Below, piece after piece: positions 9,632-18,892 of a DNA stretch of 64,000 nucleotides. The position numbers were made by a program, and so were the translations under genes. Under the pieces are notes generated by a model, which made no database searches, was not told the DNA's origin, and saw nothing but the letters and a program-made list of their open reading frames with translations. Source of the DNA: Actinomycetes bacterium (GTDB lineage Bacteria; Actinomycetota; Acidimicrobiia; Acidimicrobiales; JAMCPL01); NCBI GenBank assembly GCA_021846515.1, contig JAJZWU010000007.1:23088-87087 (forward strand), given 5' to 3'. Each line of letters begins with the position of its first letter. Within the stretch, counting starts at the first letter, position 1.

Positions 9632-11128
9632 ATGGCAAAATCCTACGAATACACGCTTAGCAAACCGGATCCCCAGATACTGGTAATATTCGGTGCATCA
9701 GGCGATCTGTCTCATAAAAAGCTGATGCCGGCGCTGGCAGCCCTGTCGGGTCGCAATGCACTACCTGACCAGTTTACAGTCGTGGGAGTAGCGCTTGATC
9801 ATATGCAGAGCAGTGATTTTGCCCAGATGGCTCTTGGAACAGTAGATGATCCTTCACCTTCGTGGAAAGAACTCACAAAGGAGTTCCATTACATAGAGGG
9901 TAATTATTCTGACGATACTACCTTCCAGCAACTAAGCGTTCTCCTAGATGAAATCGATAAACGTAACGGTACGCTGGGTAACAGGATATATTATTTAGCC
10001 ACCATCCCGGAGTTGTTCGCCGTTGTGGCGGAAGGACTAAAAAAGGCCGGATGTGTACAGCTTCCTGGAACTTCACCGTTTACCAGAATAGTCATAGAGA
10101 AGCCATTCGGTATAGATCTTGCAAGCGCAATAGAGCTCAACCAGCACCTGCATAGTTGCTTCGACGAATCACAGATATTCAGAATAGACCATTATTTGGG
10201 TAAGGAGACAGTACAAAATGTACTGGCACTTCGCTTTGCCAACGCCATCTTCGAGCCGGTATGGAACAGGCGGTACATGTCATGTGTGCAGATTACCGTA
10301 GCGGAGAGCATTGGTATAGAACATAGGGGAGCATACTACGATAAGGCAGGAGCGTTACGCGATATAGTGCAGAATCATCTTATGCAGGTAGTAGCTCTCA
10401 CTCTGATGGAACCGCCAACAACAATCAGCGCTCAAGATGTACCGCCTGTAAAGGTCAAGCTACTCAAATCAATCGAGATAGTCAACTCTGATCATGCTGC
10501 AAGAAGGGCTGTACGCGGTCAGTACGGTAAGGGCGTCATAGACGCACAGAGTGTGCTGGCATACAGAGAGGAGGATGGAATACCGGAAGACTCCGACACT
10601 GAGACATTTGTAGCTATGAAACTGGAGGTAGACAACTGGCGATGGGCAGGAATGCCTGTATTCATACGGACGGGGAAACGCTTACCGGAACGTGTAACCG
10701 AAGTCGTTTTGGAGTTCAAAGGTGTACCGCACCTTGCCTTTAAGTCACGCCAAGCAAGATTGCTTGAACCAAACCGCCTGGTAATGCGCATACAGCCAGA
10801 TGAGGGTATCACGTTACGATTTGGTGCAAAGGCTCCCGGTGAATCTTTTGACTTGCGCTCTGTATCTATGGACTTTTCCTATCAAGACACCTTCAAGCAG
10901 GCACCGCCTGATGCATATGAACGACTTATCCACGATGCCATGATAGGTGACCATATGCTCTTTTTGCGATCAGACGAAGTAGAGCAGGCTTGGAAAATAG
11001 TGGATCCTTTCCTTGAAGCATTCAGGAATTCAGATGTACCACTATCCACATATCGTTCCGGATCGTGGGGGCCACATGATGCAGACATACTACTGGCCAG
11101 AGAGGGTCACGAGTGGGCCAACCCCTGA
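9632..11128 (+). CDS. zwf: Glucose-6-phosphate 1-dehydrogenase
   Basis: Converts glucose 6-phosphate to 6-phosphogluconolactone, the entry to the oxidative pentose phosphate pathway. The nucleotide-binding GASGDLSHKK (21-30), the EKPFG motif (156-160) and the active-site signature RIDHYLGKE (184-192) are intact. Length 498 is typical. A GGAAGG ribosome-binding sequence lies upstream of the ATG. It overlaps pgl by 16 bases. The frequent actinobacterial partner opcA is not present. Confidence 0.96.
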   Translation: MAKSYEYTLSKPDPQILVIFGASGDLSHKKLMPALAALSGRNALPDQFTVVGVALDHMQSSDFAQMALGTVDDPSPSWKELTKEFHYIEGNYSDDTTFQQLSVLLDEIDKRNGTLGNRIYYLATIPELFAVVAEGLKKAGCVQLPGTSPFTRIVIEKPFGIDLASAIELNQHLHSCFDESQIFRIDHYLGKETVQNVLALRFANAIFEPVWNRRYMSCVQITVAESIGIEHRGAYYDKAGALRDIVQNHLMQVVALTLMEPPTTISAQDVPPVKVKLLKSIEIVNSDHAARRAVRGQYGKGVIDAQSVLAYREEDGIPEDSDTETFVAMKLEVDNWRWAGMPVFIRTGKRLPERVTEVVLEFKGVPHLAFKSRQARLLEPNRLVMRIQPDEGITLRFGAKAPGESFDLRSVSMDFSYQDTFKQAPPDAYERLIHDAMIGDHMLFLRSDEVEQAWKIVDPFLEAFRNSDVPLSTYRSGSWGPHDADILLAREGHEWANP

Positions 11129-11946
11129 GCACCACCGTACCTGATCTACCTGGGCTGATTGCCAAAGGCAAAATGCCAAATGGTGAAATGGTCGTAGTAG
11201 AAGATGTTGCCTCGGCTTGGTGTCACGTAGTGCATTCTACCCTGTCTGAATACTCTCAGCATGAAGTCTCTCAAGAAAAACCGTTTACTCTAGCCCTATC
11301 GGGAGGGCCGACTGCACGGAAATGCTATGAGACCTTGGCGGATACGTTATCCTCTCCTCCCTCTCCCCATTCCCCGCTCTCACCCGCCTTGCCTTCTTCC
11401 TCTCCTGCCAAATACCCATTTTCCCACCCTTTCTCGCTCTTCAACGATATATCGTGGAACAATGTTCACATACTGGTAGGAGATGAGCGCTGTGTACCTA
11501 TAGATCACCCTGACTCCAACAGCGGTATGATAAAGGAGGTGTTGATAAGCAATATACATGATATAGGAGCGTTTTATCCTATGGACTGCAAGGCCGGTCC
11601 CTCCACATACAGTGACATTGTTTCACGTTATATACCACTTGACTTGGTACACCTGGGAATGGGGATTGACGGACATAGCGCTTCACTCTTTCCCGGTAGT
11701 ACTTTATTGGATGAGCAATCCTCACTGGTTGCCTACTCGCGTGATCCACAACAGATGAACGCGCATGATAGGATGACTCTCCTATTGCCAGCAATCAACT
11801 CTTCCAGACAGGTCATATTCACAGTATCCGGTAGTGAGAAGCTGGAGGCCATGGCAAAAGCAATGCAGGGCATTGACATGCCTGCACTACATATCAATGC
11901 AGGTAATGTTCTGTGGATTGTGGACGAAGCAGCTAACCCGCGGTAG
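11113..11946 (+). CDS. pgl: 6-phosphogluconolactonase with an internal Pro/Ser-rich insertion
   Basis: Hydrolyses 6-phosphogluconolactone, the step between the flanking zwf and gnd products. LALSGGPTARKCYETLA (59-75), GDERCVPIDHPDSNSGM (123-139) and HLGMGIDGHSASLFPG identify the Pgl/SOL family. Between the first two motifs lies a low-complexity stretch (residues about 80-109, CT-rich DNA 11350-11440) full of Pro and Ser that normal Pgl lacks; it keeps the frame. The start is a GTG overlapping the end of zwf by 16 bases, indicating coupling. Confidence 0.92.
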   Translation: MGQPLSTTVPDLPGLIAKGKMPNGEMVVVEDVASAWCHVVHSTLSEYSQHEVSQEKPFTLALSGGPTARKCYETLADTLSSPPSPHSPLSPALPSSSPAKYPFSHPFSLFNDISWNNVHILVGDERCVPIDHPDSNSGMIKEVLISNIHDIGAFYPMDCKAGPSTYSDIVSRYIPLDLVHLGMGIDGHSASLFPGSTLLDEQSSLVAYSRDPQQMNAHDRMTLLLPAINSSRQVIFTVSGSEKLEAMAKAMQGIDMPALHINAGNVLWIVDEAANPR

Positions 11947-11976
11947 TATTTTAGAATGGGCACCAAGGAAAATCAT

Positions 11977-14271
11977 ATGGCCAGTTCAATTGACAGCATG
12001 GGAACCAGCACCGGAAGTATAGACAGCCTGATAGCCGGAGCACAAGGCATCAGGAAATCTGCCTTTGGAAATATCGTAACCTACTCCCCAAAGGTATTTA
12101 TACCGCTTACAAATCTATGTAGAGATCGCTGTGGATACTGCACATTTTCACAACCACCAGCTCGCCTCTCTTCGCCTTACTTATCCACCGAAGAAGTATT
12201 GGACATTGCGCAAAAGGGTGTTGACGCCGGGTGCAGCGAAGCGCTCTTTACCCTTGGTCAGCTCCCAGAGAAGCGTTACACTGTTGCCGCCCAATGGCTC
12301 AAAGAGCATGGATACGATTCGACTATACACTATCTCGTAGAAATGTGCAGGACGGTCAGGGACAATACCGGGCTACTACCTCACGCAAATGCCGGAGCAT
12401 TGACCCACGAGGAGCTGAACGCATTACGTCCGGTAACTGCCAGCCAGGGTATGATGCTGGAAAGTGTTGACCCCTCGTTACGCTGCCATCTGAACTCTCC
12501 GGATAAAGTGCCTGAAGTCAGGCTAAAGACTCTGGATGATGCGGGTAAATTGCATATACCATTCACTACGGGACTGCTCGTGGGTATAGGTGAAAACAGG
12601 CAATCTCGTATTGACACCTTGGTAGAGATTGCCAAGTCACATAAACTATACGGCCATATACAGGAAGTAATTATCCAGGGATTTCTTCCCAAGCCGGGAA
12701 CATCAATGCATAATTATCCACCATGCCCTACTGAAGAGCTACTCTGGACGATCGCGGCCGCAAGACACATACTGTCACCTGACATACACTTACAATCCCC
12801 TCCAAACCTCACAGACGATTTAGCATCACTCCTGAATGCGGGTATCGATGATTGGGGGGGTATATCACCGGTGACACTGGATCATGTAAACCCGGAGCGC
12901 CCTTGGCCTGAGATCGAGCTGATCAATAAAGTGACCAGCGACAACGGTTTTACTCTGGTACCCCGCCTTACTATATACCCGCAGTTCCTCTCTGATCCGC
13001 ATCGCTGGCTCCATCCCGACATGGTATTCCCCGTTATGAACATGCAGGATGCCAATGGATATGCACGTGAAGACAGATGGTGCTCAGGCTCGGATATCGA
13101 ACCACCGCACTTAGCGGTCGATTCAGGACATACAAACAAACCAAACAACCTATCGACACGTACCAAAGTATCCGAAGTCATTGAGGGCATCACTGGAGGC
13201 CAAGAACCCGGAATAGACGAACTGGTCACATTATTCGGCGCTCGCGGAAATGACTTCCATAATGTAATTGAGCTGGCAGACGAAATGCGTGCGCGTGTCA
13301 ATGGTGAAACTGTTACCTTCGTAGCTAATCGCAATATAAACTACACCAATATATGCACCTTCAAGTGTCGTTTTTGTGCATTCTCCAAAGGACCTCTTTC
13401 GCTCAACTTACGGGGAAATCCATACCTGCTTGACTTCGACGAGATAAGCGCAAAAGTAGTCGAAGCCGTACAGGCAGGTGCAACTGAAGTATGCCTTCAG
13501 GGTGGCATACACCCCGACTTTGATGGAGAATATTACCTCTCTGTCCTGGACGCAATCCGTAAGGCTTCGTCCAATATACACATACACGCATTCAGCGCAC
13601 TGGAAGTGCATGAAGGAGCAAGAAGGTTGGGAATAGAGCTGGAAGATTACTTGAGGATGCTGAAGGAAAAAGGACTGGCCAGCCTGCCCGGCACCGCGGC
13701 GGAAATCCTGTCAGACGATATCAGGGACATTCTCTGCCCCGACAAGATTAAAACAGAACGCTGGTTGGAGATCCATAGAGTAGCGCATAGCGTCGGGTTA
13801 CGCTCTAACGTAACCATCATGTTTGGTGCAGTAGAACAGCCTATTCATTGGGCAAAACACATAGTGCTAACCAGAGAATTGCAGAAACAAACCGGTGGGT
13901 TCACTGAATTCGTGCCCTTACCCTATGTACATATGGGAGCTCCACTCTACGTTCAGCGGCGATCAAGGCGTGGACCTACATTCAGGGAAGTGATGCTGAT
14001 ATACGCTGTCGGCCGTATCGCATATCATGGCTATATAGACAATATACAGACCAGCTGGGTAAAATTGGGGGTGGAGGGTGCGCGGCAAACTCTTGCCGCC
14101 GGAGCAAATGATCTTGGAGGGACGTTAATGGAGGAGAGCATATCACGTGCTGCAGGGGCAAACCACGGGCAATCTGTTAGCATCTCTGATCTGTACTCCA
14201 TAGTACAACCCCTGGGTAGGACACTTTACCAACGCTCTACACTGTATAACCTGTTGAATCAGGCAGCGTAA
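11977..14271 (+). CDS. fbiC: 7,8-didemethyl-8-hydroxy-5-deazariboflavin synthase FbiC (CofG-CofH fusion)
   Basis: Fused radical-SAM enzyme making FO, the deazaflavin core of coenzyme F420, from tyrosine and 5-amino-6-ribitylamino-uracil. Two CX3CX2C clusters are visible: Cys48/52/55 (CRDRCGYC, CofG half) and Cys460/464/467 (CTFKCRFC, CofH half). The frame opens at ATG 11956, but an AAGGAA ribosome-binding site at 11965-11970 sits 6 bases before ATG 11977, which decides the start (764 residues). It follows pgl by 30 bases. The uracil substrate is the same intermediate RibD makes at the left end of the window. Confidence 0.95.
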   Translation: MASSIDSMGTSTGSIDSLIAGAQGIRKSAFGNIVTYSPKVFIPLTNLCRDRCGYCTFSQPPARLSSPYLSTEEVLDIAQKGVDAGCSEALFTLGQLPEKRYTVAAQWLKEHGYDSTIHYLVEMCRTVRDNTGLLPHANAGALTHEELNALRPVTASQGMMLESVDPSLRCHLNSPDKVPEVRLKTLDDAGKLHIPFTTGLLVGIGENRQSRIDTLVEIAKSHKLYGHIQEVIIQGFLPKPGTSMHNYPPCPTEELLWTIAAARHILSPDIHLQSPPNLTDDLASLLNAGIDDWGGISPVTLDHVNPERPWPEIELINKVTSDNGFTLVPRLTIYPQFLSDPHRWLHPDMVFPVMNMQDANGYAREDRWCSGSDIEPPHLAVDSGHTNKPNNLSTRTKVSEVIEGITGGQEPGIDELVTLFGARGNDFHNVIELADEMRARVNGETVTFVANRNINYTNICTFKCRFCAFSKGPLSLNLRGNPYLLDFDEISAKVVEAVQAGATEVCLQGGIHPDFDGEYYLSVLDAIRKASSNIHIHAFSALEVHEGARRLGIELEDYLRMLKEKGLASLPGTAAEILSDDIRDILCPDKIKTERWLEIHRVAHSVGLRSNVTIMFGAVEQPIHWAKHIVLTRELQKQTGGFTEFVPLPYVHMGAPLYVQRRSRRGPTFREVMLIYAVGRIAYHGYIDNIQTSWVKLGVEGARQTLAAGANDLGGTLMEESISRAAGANHGQSVSISDLYSIVQPLGRTLYQRSTLYNLLNQAA

Positions 14272-14314
14272 GGTTGAGAAACGCCAAAGAAGTATTCAAC
14301 AGGCAGTCAAGCCA

Positions 14315-14320
14315 TATAAT
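14315..14320 (+). promoter_or_regulatory. -10 box upstream of the LOG gene
   Basis: A consensus TATAAT ends 5 bases before the ATG at 14326, with no Shine-Dalgarno. This spacing implies a leaderless mRNA or a start slightly downstream. No clear -35 is seen. Confidence 0.45.
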
Positions 14321-14325
14321 GCGCT

Positions 14326-15384
14326 ATGAGTAATGATAACTCCGTACAGAGGAATGACCCCATACAGACCAGGGAAGCAATGCGTAATAAATTCGAAAAA
14401 CTACTTGAACTGCTCGATGATAGTTCCCGTATAGATCTTTACGATATAGCGATAGGATCGCTGCTGGAGCTTGCTGAGGACAATACCGACACACTGAACC
14501 TAAAGATAGCTGCCAGTGCCCTCAGGGAAATGGCACAGGCTTTTTCCATATTTCAACCCTACACGGGAATCAAGAAGGTCACCTTCTTTGGGTCCTCACG
14601 CATAAAAAACGATGATGCACTCTACAATCAAACTAAAGAGCTTGCCAAAAGACTTGCCAAACTGGGATGGATGACCGTAACCGGTGCCGGTCCTGGAATT
14701 ATGAGTGCTGCCATTGAGGGGGCCGGCAGAGAAATGTCTCTCGGTGTCAATATACGACTACCTCACGAGCAATACGCGAATCCATTTATTGCCAATGATC
14801 CAAAGTTGGTAGAAATGCGCTATTTCTTCACCAGGAAACTCATGCTAATCAAAGAATCGGATGCCTACGTGGTACTCCCTGGAGGATTTGGCACCATGGA
14901 TGAGTCGTTCGAGCTTTTTACTCTACTGCAAACCGGCAAAATGAATCCGGCTCCGGTAATCCTACTTGATGCTCCCGGAGGAACCTACTGGAATTCGTGG
15001 TACAACTTCCTTGGTACAGAGCTTATACCTCTCGAAATGATACATCGCAACGATACGGCCTTCTTTATGATTACCTCAAGCATAGACGCATCCATCAACG
15101 AGATAACGCATTTTTATTCCAATTATCATTCACTTAGATTCGTAGGTGACATCCTGGTTATTCGCCACCGGCACAAGCTATCACCAGAGCAACTTGATAG
15201 CCTGGTGGAGGACTTTGCCGACATCACACTTGACGGCACAATCCGTAAGGCAACACCTCTTCCACCCGAACGCGCCGACAATGACAACCTCGACATGGAG
15301 CGTATAGCGCTTAAATTCGACAAAGCAAGCTACGGTAAACTGCGTATGATGATTGACCGGATCAATTCATTCCAGTCTCAGTAG
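14326..15384 (+). CDS. LOG-family protein (putative Rossmann nucleotide-binding / phosphoribohydrolase-like)
   Basis: The family diagnostic PGGFGTMDE (185-193) is present, with GAGPGIM (120-126) and MRYFFTRKLML. Some LOG proteins release cytokinin bases from nucleotides; others, mis-named lysine decarboxylases, have no known role. About 85 residues precede the LOG core and about 90 follow it, making it longer than plant-type LOG (about 200) and closer to the bacterial YgdH/PpnN size class. It stands 54 bases after fbiC with its own -10 box, so it is probably transcribed separately. Confidence 0.8.
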   Translation: MSNDNSVQRNDPIQTREAMRNKFEKLLELLDDSSRIDLYDIAIGSLLELAEDNTDTLNLKIAASALREMAQAFSIFQPYTGIKKVTFFGSSRIKNDDALYNQTKELAKRLAKLGWMTVTGAGPGIMSAAIEGAGREMSLGVNIRLPHEQYANPFIANDPKLVEMRYFFTRKLMLIKESDAYVVLPGGFGTMDESFELFTLLQTGKMNPAPVILLDAPGGTYWNSWYNFLGTELIPLEMIHRNDTAFFMITSSIDASINEITHFYSNYHSLRFVGDILVIRHRHKLSPEQLDSLVEDFADITLDGTIRKATPLPPERADNDNLDMERIALKFDKASYGKLRMMIDRINSFQSQ

Positions 15385-15393
15385 CTATTTCAC

Positions 15394-15633
15394 TCAATCC
15401 AGACCATCTTCTACTGTTACTATCAGGGATTCAAGGACGGACACCGCTTTTTCTACCGATCTTCTGGCTCGGGTAACGGCTTTTTCTTCTGTCATCAGCC
15501 TGCTGGAGAACTGTCCAGCTGCATCTCCAGAAGAGATCTGCTTGCTGGCCTCCAAGAGACATTCATAGGCATACTCAGACATCTCATCTGTAATAGACTG
15601 AAGTTTAGCGACAAGGTCTTCTATAGATGCCAT
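15394..15633 (-). CDS. Small helical protein of unknown function
   Basis: 79 residues, mostly charged and alanine-rich heptad-like sequence (MASIEDLVAKLQSITDEM...), probably a coiled coil or helical bundle. No family is recognised. Supporting a real gene, a GATAAT box (15642-15647, minus strand) ends 8 bases before the ATG, the leaderless spacing seen elsewhere in this window. It converges on the LOG gene, leaving 9 bases between stops. Confidence 0.6.
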   Translation of the reverse strand: MASIEDLVAKLQSITDEMSEYAYECLLEASKQISSGDAAGQFSSRLMTEEKAVTRARRSVEKAVSVLESLIVTVEDGLD

Positions 15634-15745
15634 ACTGTCATATTATCACTGCAATGCATAGCAGATAGACGATAACCCGCCACAATTCACCCGGACAGAA
15701 CTCCGACTATGGTCGTTTCTCTACCCCCGCATTAAGACCTTGGCT

Positions 15746-16492
15746 TTAGCCCTTCCATCCCCCGGATGAAGAACTCGCCGTCTTGCTGGGCGATGTAGAA
15801 CCTGAGGTTGTAGAGCTACTGTATCCAGGTGTACTGCCCGCGCTGGTACTGGACCCATAACCCGACGAAGTGCTCCCCGTAGAACTACTGGAGCCATACC
15901 CCGACGAGCTTGTCGAAGTGGATGTCGAGCTGGACGATTTTACGACAAATGTACCTGATGGCGAAAGAGCATACCAGTGTGCAGTCGGGTGAGCGGATCC
16001 TACCGGGAATGCGAGTCCTTCGCCGTTTGTCTGCCCAGCAGCAGAATCACCACTGAACAGGTATAGCGGGTGACCATAGTAGGTCAGTTGCTTTGCACCA
16101 TTCGGAAGCGTCAGTACGCCAAAGTGAGCACTCGATACCCCAGTGCCGACAGACGGTCTTGACGACCCAGACACCGGTGGCCATATACCAAGACATTTAG
16201 AAGTATCACACGGGCTGGAAGTAGCTGTTGCAGAACTCAGGGTATACAGTACCATGCCAGATCCGTTTACCAGCACAGTACCTATTGAGCTATGTGCGGT
16301 CTTGACAGCTACACTGCTACTCACAGGCTTCGTCGGAGCAACCGTAGAACTGGATGTAGTAGGCGACGAATAACCCGTAGATGGTTTTGGTTTTGCCGGC
16401 GTAGATGAACTACTCGAACATGCAGCAAGAGCAAGTGCACTACCGATGATCAATACTCCAAACTTGAAAAAATGCCTGTTACTTAATTTCAT
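15746..16492 (-). CDS. Secreted lipoprotein with 'secreted repeat' (PF03640-like) domain and Ser-rich tail
   Basis: An AAGGGA ribosome-binding site fixes the start at ATG 16492. A signal peptide ends at a lipobox (ALAAC, Cys25), so it should be lipid-anchored outside the membrane. A Ser/Thr linker follows, then two copies of the secreted-repeat motif, around VLVNGSGMVLYTL and LTYYGHPLYLFSGDSAAGQTNGEGL. The tail repeats GYGSS/GSTS units. Proteins of this family are common in actinobacteria and some acidophiles, but the function is unknown. The inverted repeat at 16529-16542 lies in its promoter region. Confidence 0.85.
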   Translation of the reverse strand: MKLSNRHFFKFGVLIIGSALALAACSSSSSTPAKPKPSTGYSSPTTSSSTVAPTKPVSSSVAVKTAHSSIGTVLVNGSGMVLYTLSSATATSSPCDTSKCLGIWPPVSGSSRPSVGTGVSSAHFGVLTLPNGAKQLTYYGHPLYLFSGDSAAGQTNGEGLAFPVGSAHPTAHWYALSPSGTFVVKSSSSTSTSTSSSGYGSSSSTGSTSSGYGSSTSAGSTPGYSSSTTSGSTSPSKTASSSSGGWKG

Positions 16493-16528
16493 TGTCCGTT
16501 CCCTTTCATGGTTAATTATGAACCTACC

Positions 16529-16542
16529 TATACACAAGTATA
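16529..16542. promoter_or_regulatory. Inverted repeat, possible GntR operator
   Basis: TATAC-ACAA-GTATA is a perfect 5-bp palindrome 36 bases upstream of the lipoprotein start and downstream of the adjacent gntR gene. HutC-type GntR regulators often bind short AT-rich palindromes with GT...AC ends, so regulation by the neighbour is plausible but unproven. Confidence 0.35.
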
Positions 16543-16674
16543 CAACAAATACAGCTACAGATGTGTGCGGTAATTACATTTATCCCAGTCTGTTTTCCAG
16601 CACCATCATCAGATCAAGAAAAACTATCGTGATGGATACAGAGGGCATGCTTGCGGTAACAGTATAAAGGACAA

Positions 16675-17442
16675 CTATGGAATGGAAACCGTGAAAGGTA
16701 CTCTCTGCGAGTGCGGCAACGGTATCGACGGCCACTCGACGACGAATTGGTAACGATCTCCACGCACAAGCGAGTGACGGAACTCTATAACCATTCCATC
16801 GGACCTGGTAATTCTCTCCAGAAAAAATGCAGCATCGCCAGGCGGTAGCTGCAATAATTCCGCGTCTTGTTGATCGGGCACAACCGGCCATATTCTTTCC
16901 ATGCCTCCGTTAAGCACTACCCCGCACTCCCTGGCAAGATGATCGTAAAGAGATCCACTAGTCAAATCAGCATCAAGTAGGGGCGCCGCAGTATGCTCTG
17001 GCAGCCAAGAGCGATCCAAAGCAATGGGCTCATCTCCAGCATAACGTTGTCTCTCTATGTAAATACATCTGCTGTCTGCACTGAGCTCCAGTGCCCATCC
17101 GGCAACACCACACTCTCGCCTATCCAGTATTCGTACGATGCTACGCTCCTCAATCCCCTGATCGGCCAATGTAAAAGCCAAGCTATAAAAGCCCTTTAAG
17201 GGCTGTTCGAATCTGGGATGCACGACAAATGTTCCCTTACCCTGTTGCCTCTCAAGAAGCCCCTGTTGCTGAAGGCTGCGCAAAGCCTCTCTAACCGTAT
17301 GCCTGCTAACTCCGTACTGATTGACGAGTTCCTCTTCGGTCGGAAACTTACTGGATATCTCGCCCTGATTGAGCTTGGCACGAAGTATTTCGGCTAATTG
17401 CGCCCAGAGTGGTACCGGACTGGACTTATCCAGTGCAATCAT
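16675..17442 (-). CDS. GntR-family regulator, HutC subfamily (UTRA domain)
   Basis: A winged helix-turn-helix occupies about residues 10-75, with FPTEEELVNQYGVSRHTVRE and GLLERQQGKGTFV typical of GntR. The rest (about 90-245) matches the UTRA ligand-binding domain of HutC-type regulators (ECGVAGWALELS, CIYIERQRYAGDEPIALDRSWLP). Ligand unknown; relatives respond to sugars, amino-sugar phosphates or histidine intermediates. It lies between the lipoprotein and a DUF1634-TSUP pair, all on the minus strand, so those are its likely targets. Confidence 0.9.
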   Translation of the reverse strand: MIALDKSSPVPLWAQLAEILRAKLNQGEISSKFPTEEELVNQYGVSRHTVREALRSLQQQGLLERQQGKGTFVVHPRFEQPLKGFYSLAFTLADQGIEERSIVRILDRRECGVAGWALELSADSRCIYIERQRYAGDEPIALDRSWLPEHTAAPLLDADLTSGSLYDHLARECGVVLNGGMERIWPVVPDQQDAELLQLPPGDAAFFLERITRSDGMVIEFRHSLVRGDRYQFVVEWPSIPLPHSQRVPFTVSIP

Positions 17443-17485
17443 GACAGTAAGTTGCCTATCATGCTCATACCAGATGAACGGTACA

Positions 17486-17950
17486 CTAACTCCCGGCCTT
17501 TCCGAGGAAGAATGAACTCACCAGCACCAGTAGAACAAAAGTAGTAACCGCCACCATGATTGGATCCTCTTGGTATGCGAATGCAAAGATGGATACAGCT
17601 ACACGCATCACCGGCGTCAGGATGAGCAGAGCCAATCCAAGTACTATAACTCCCCTACCCTCGCCCTTGGACAACGCGCGAAAAAGACCAGACAGGGTAT
17701 CCGGAAACCGGTAGTGTGAATCTGCAAGGCTTTTGTAGGAAAAGTGAGAGAGGTATTCAGGATGGTGCAAGAACGATAAGACTAAACCTACAACTATTAC
17801 TATGACGCTGACAACGACACCTGTCCTGAGGACAATGCTTATCACTGTCTCTACCTTTCTAACTTTCTCATCTTGCCGGCGAGCATACTCATCTTGGGGA
17901 GCATCCTCATCCTGGTTACCTGGTTTATCCTGACGATCGGGACCTACCAT
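17486..17950 (-). CDS. DUF1634 membrane protein
   Basis: A charged N-terminal 35 residues is followed by three hydrophobic segments (about 40-63, 98-117 and 130-150). Sequence and context match DUF1634, a family usually encoded next to TSUP transporters. A GAGG sequence 8 bases upstream and a start 1 base after the TSUP stop indicate coupled translation. It probably assists the neighbouring exporter; function unproven. Confidence 0.75.
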   Translation of the reverse strand: MVGPDRQDKPGNQDEDAPQDEYARRQDEKVRKVETVISIVLRTGVVVSVIVIVVGLVLSFLHHPEYLSHFSYKSLADSHYRFPDTLSGLFRALSKGEGRGVIVLGLALLILTPVMRVAVSIFAFAYQEDPIMVAVTTFVLLVLVSSFFLGKAGS

Positions 17951-17951
17951 A

Positions 17952-18785
17952 TCAAATGCCTCGCTGGAACATTTCGAATGCTATAACCATTAGGACAACG
18001 ACAAAAATCATCCTGATAGCTTTGCTCTCTATCTTTCCAAGCATAAGTGAACCAACTGTCGCACCGCCAAGAACGCCGGCGGCCACCGGTGCCGCTATGA
18101 CCGGATCTATCTGCCCCCGTGCAAAATATACCCCGGCACTGGCAGCGGCGGTAACTCCAATCATAAAATTACTGGTTGCGGTGGATACCTTCATCGGAAG
18201 ATGCATAGCGAGATCCATAGCCGGCACCTTTAGTGCCCCAGAACCAATACCCAACAATGCACTCACCATGCCGGCTACATACATAAGAGCCAGTCCGGGC
18301 TTTGTCCCGGTTACCTTGTATGATATCTCTCTCTGCTCTGCTTCATCATAGTAGGAACCATGAAGATTGAGGCGATTTGCAATCCTGTCAGTAGAGACCG
18401 CCAGCAGCCTATCCTGGTGGCGTTTTGCATACATGGCGACACCTGAATAAGCAAGCACAACACCGAAAAGTATAAATAGGAATCTGGCTGGCAGAATAGT
18501 AGTTAGAAAGGCTCCGGTAATGGCTCCAGTGGTAGTGGCTATCTCCAGAAACATTCCTGTACGCAAGTTGGTCATACGCTCTCTCACATACGCAGCTGCG
18601 GCTCCGCTCGATGTAGCTATGACTGAAACAATCGACGCCCCTATAGCAAGGCGAATATCTACGTGGAAGATCAGCGTTAGCACCGGTACCACCACGACTC
18701 CCCCACCCAACCCAATCAGCGAGCCAAGAACACCGGCCACAATGGAAATCAAGAACATTAAGATGACGAAGTCTAATGGGTTCAT
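17952..18785 (-). CDS. TSUP-family (TauE/SafE) anion exporter
   Basis: Multi-spanning membrane protein with the duplicated TSUP glycine motifs GVLGSLIGLGGGVVVVP near the N-terminus and SALLGIGSGALKVP in the second half. Relatives export sulfite, sulfoacetate or related sulfur anions. The frame is open upstream to 18887, but ATG 18785 starts right before the conserved helix. A TATGAT sequence 6 bases upstream suggests a leaderless transcript. Forms a pair with DUF1634. Confidence 0.88.
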   Translation of the reverse strand: MNPLDFVILMFLISIVAGVLGSLIGLGGGVVVVPVLTLIFHVDIRLAIGASIVSVIATSSGAAAAYVRERMTNLRTGMFLEIATTTGAITGAFLTTILPARFLFILFGVVLAYSGVAMYAKRHQDRLLAVSTDRIANRLNLHGSYYDEAEQREISYKVTGTKPGLALMYVAGMVSALLGIGSGALKVPAMDLAMHLPMKVSTATSNFMIGVTAAASAGVYFARGQIDPVIAAPVAAGVLGGATVGSLMLGKIESKAIRMIFVVVLMVIAFEMFQRGI

Positions 18786-18875
18786 GATTATATCATACAG
18801 TATTGTACGGACAACCGTGCAAATCCATATTAATAATATTAGCCTAAGATGCCATACATAGACCAAAGAAATCAG

Positions 18876-18881
18876 TATAAT
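18876..18881 (+). promoter_or_regulatory. -10 box for the small lipoprotein gene
   Basis: Consensus TATAAT ending 11 bases before ATG 18893. It shares the 107-base divergent region with the TSUP start on the opposite strand. No Shine-Dalgarno is seen. Confidence 0.45.
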
Positions 18882-18892
18882 AAACAATAGCT

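Noticed and set aside
18786..18887. N-terminal extension of the TSUP exporter
   Set aside because: The extra 34 residues are not part of the family, and ATG 18785 precedes the conserved first helix.
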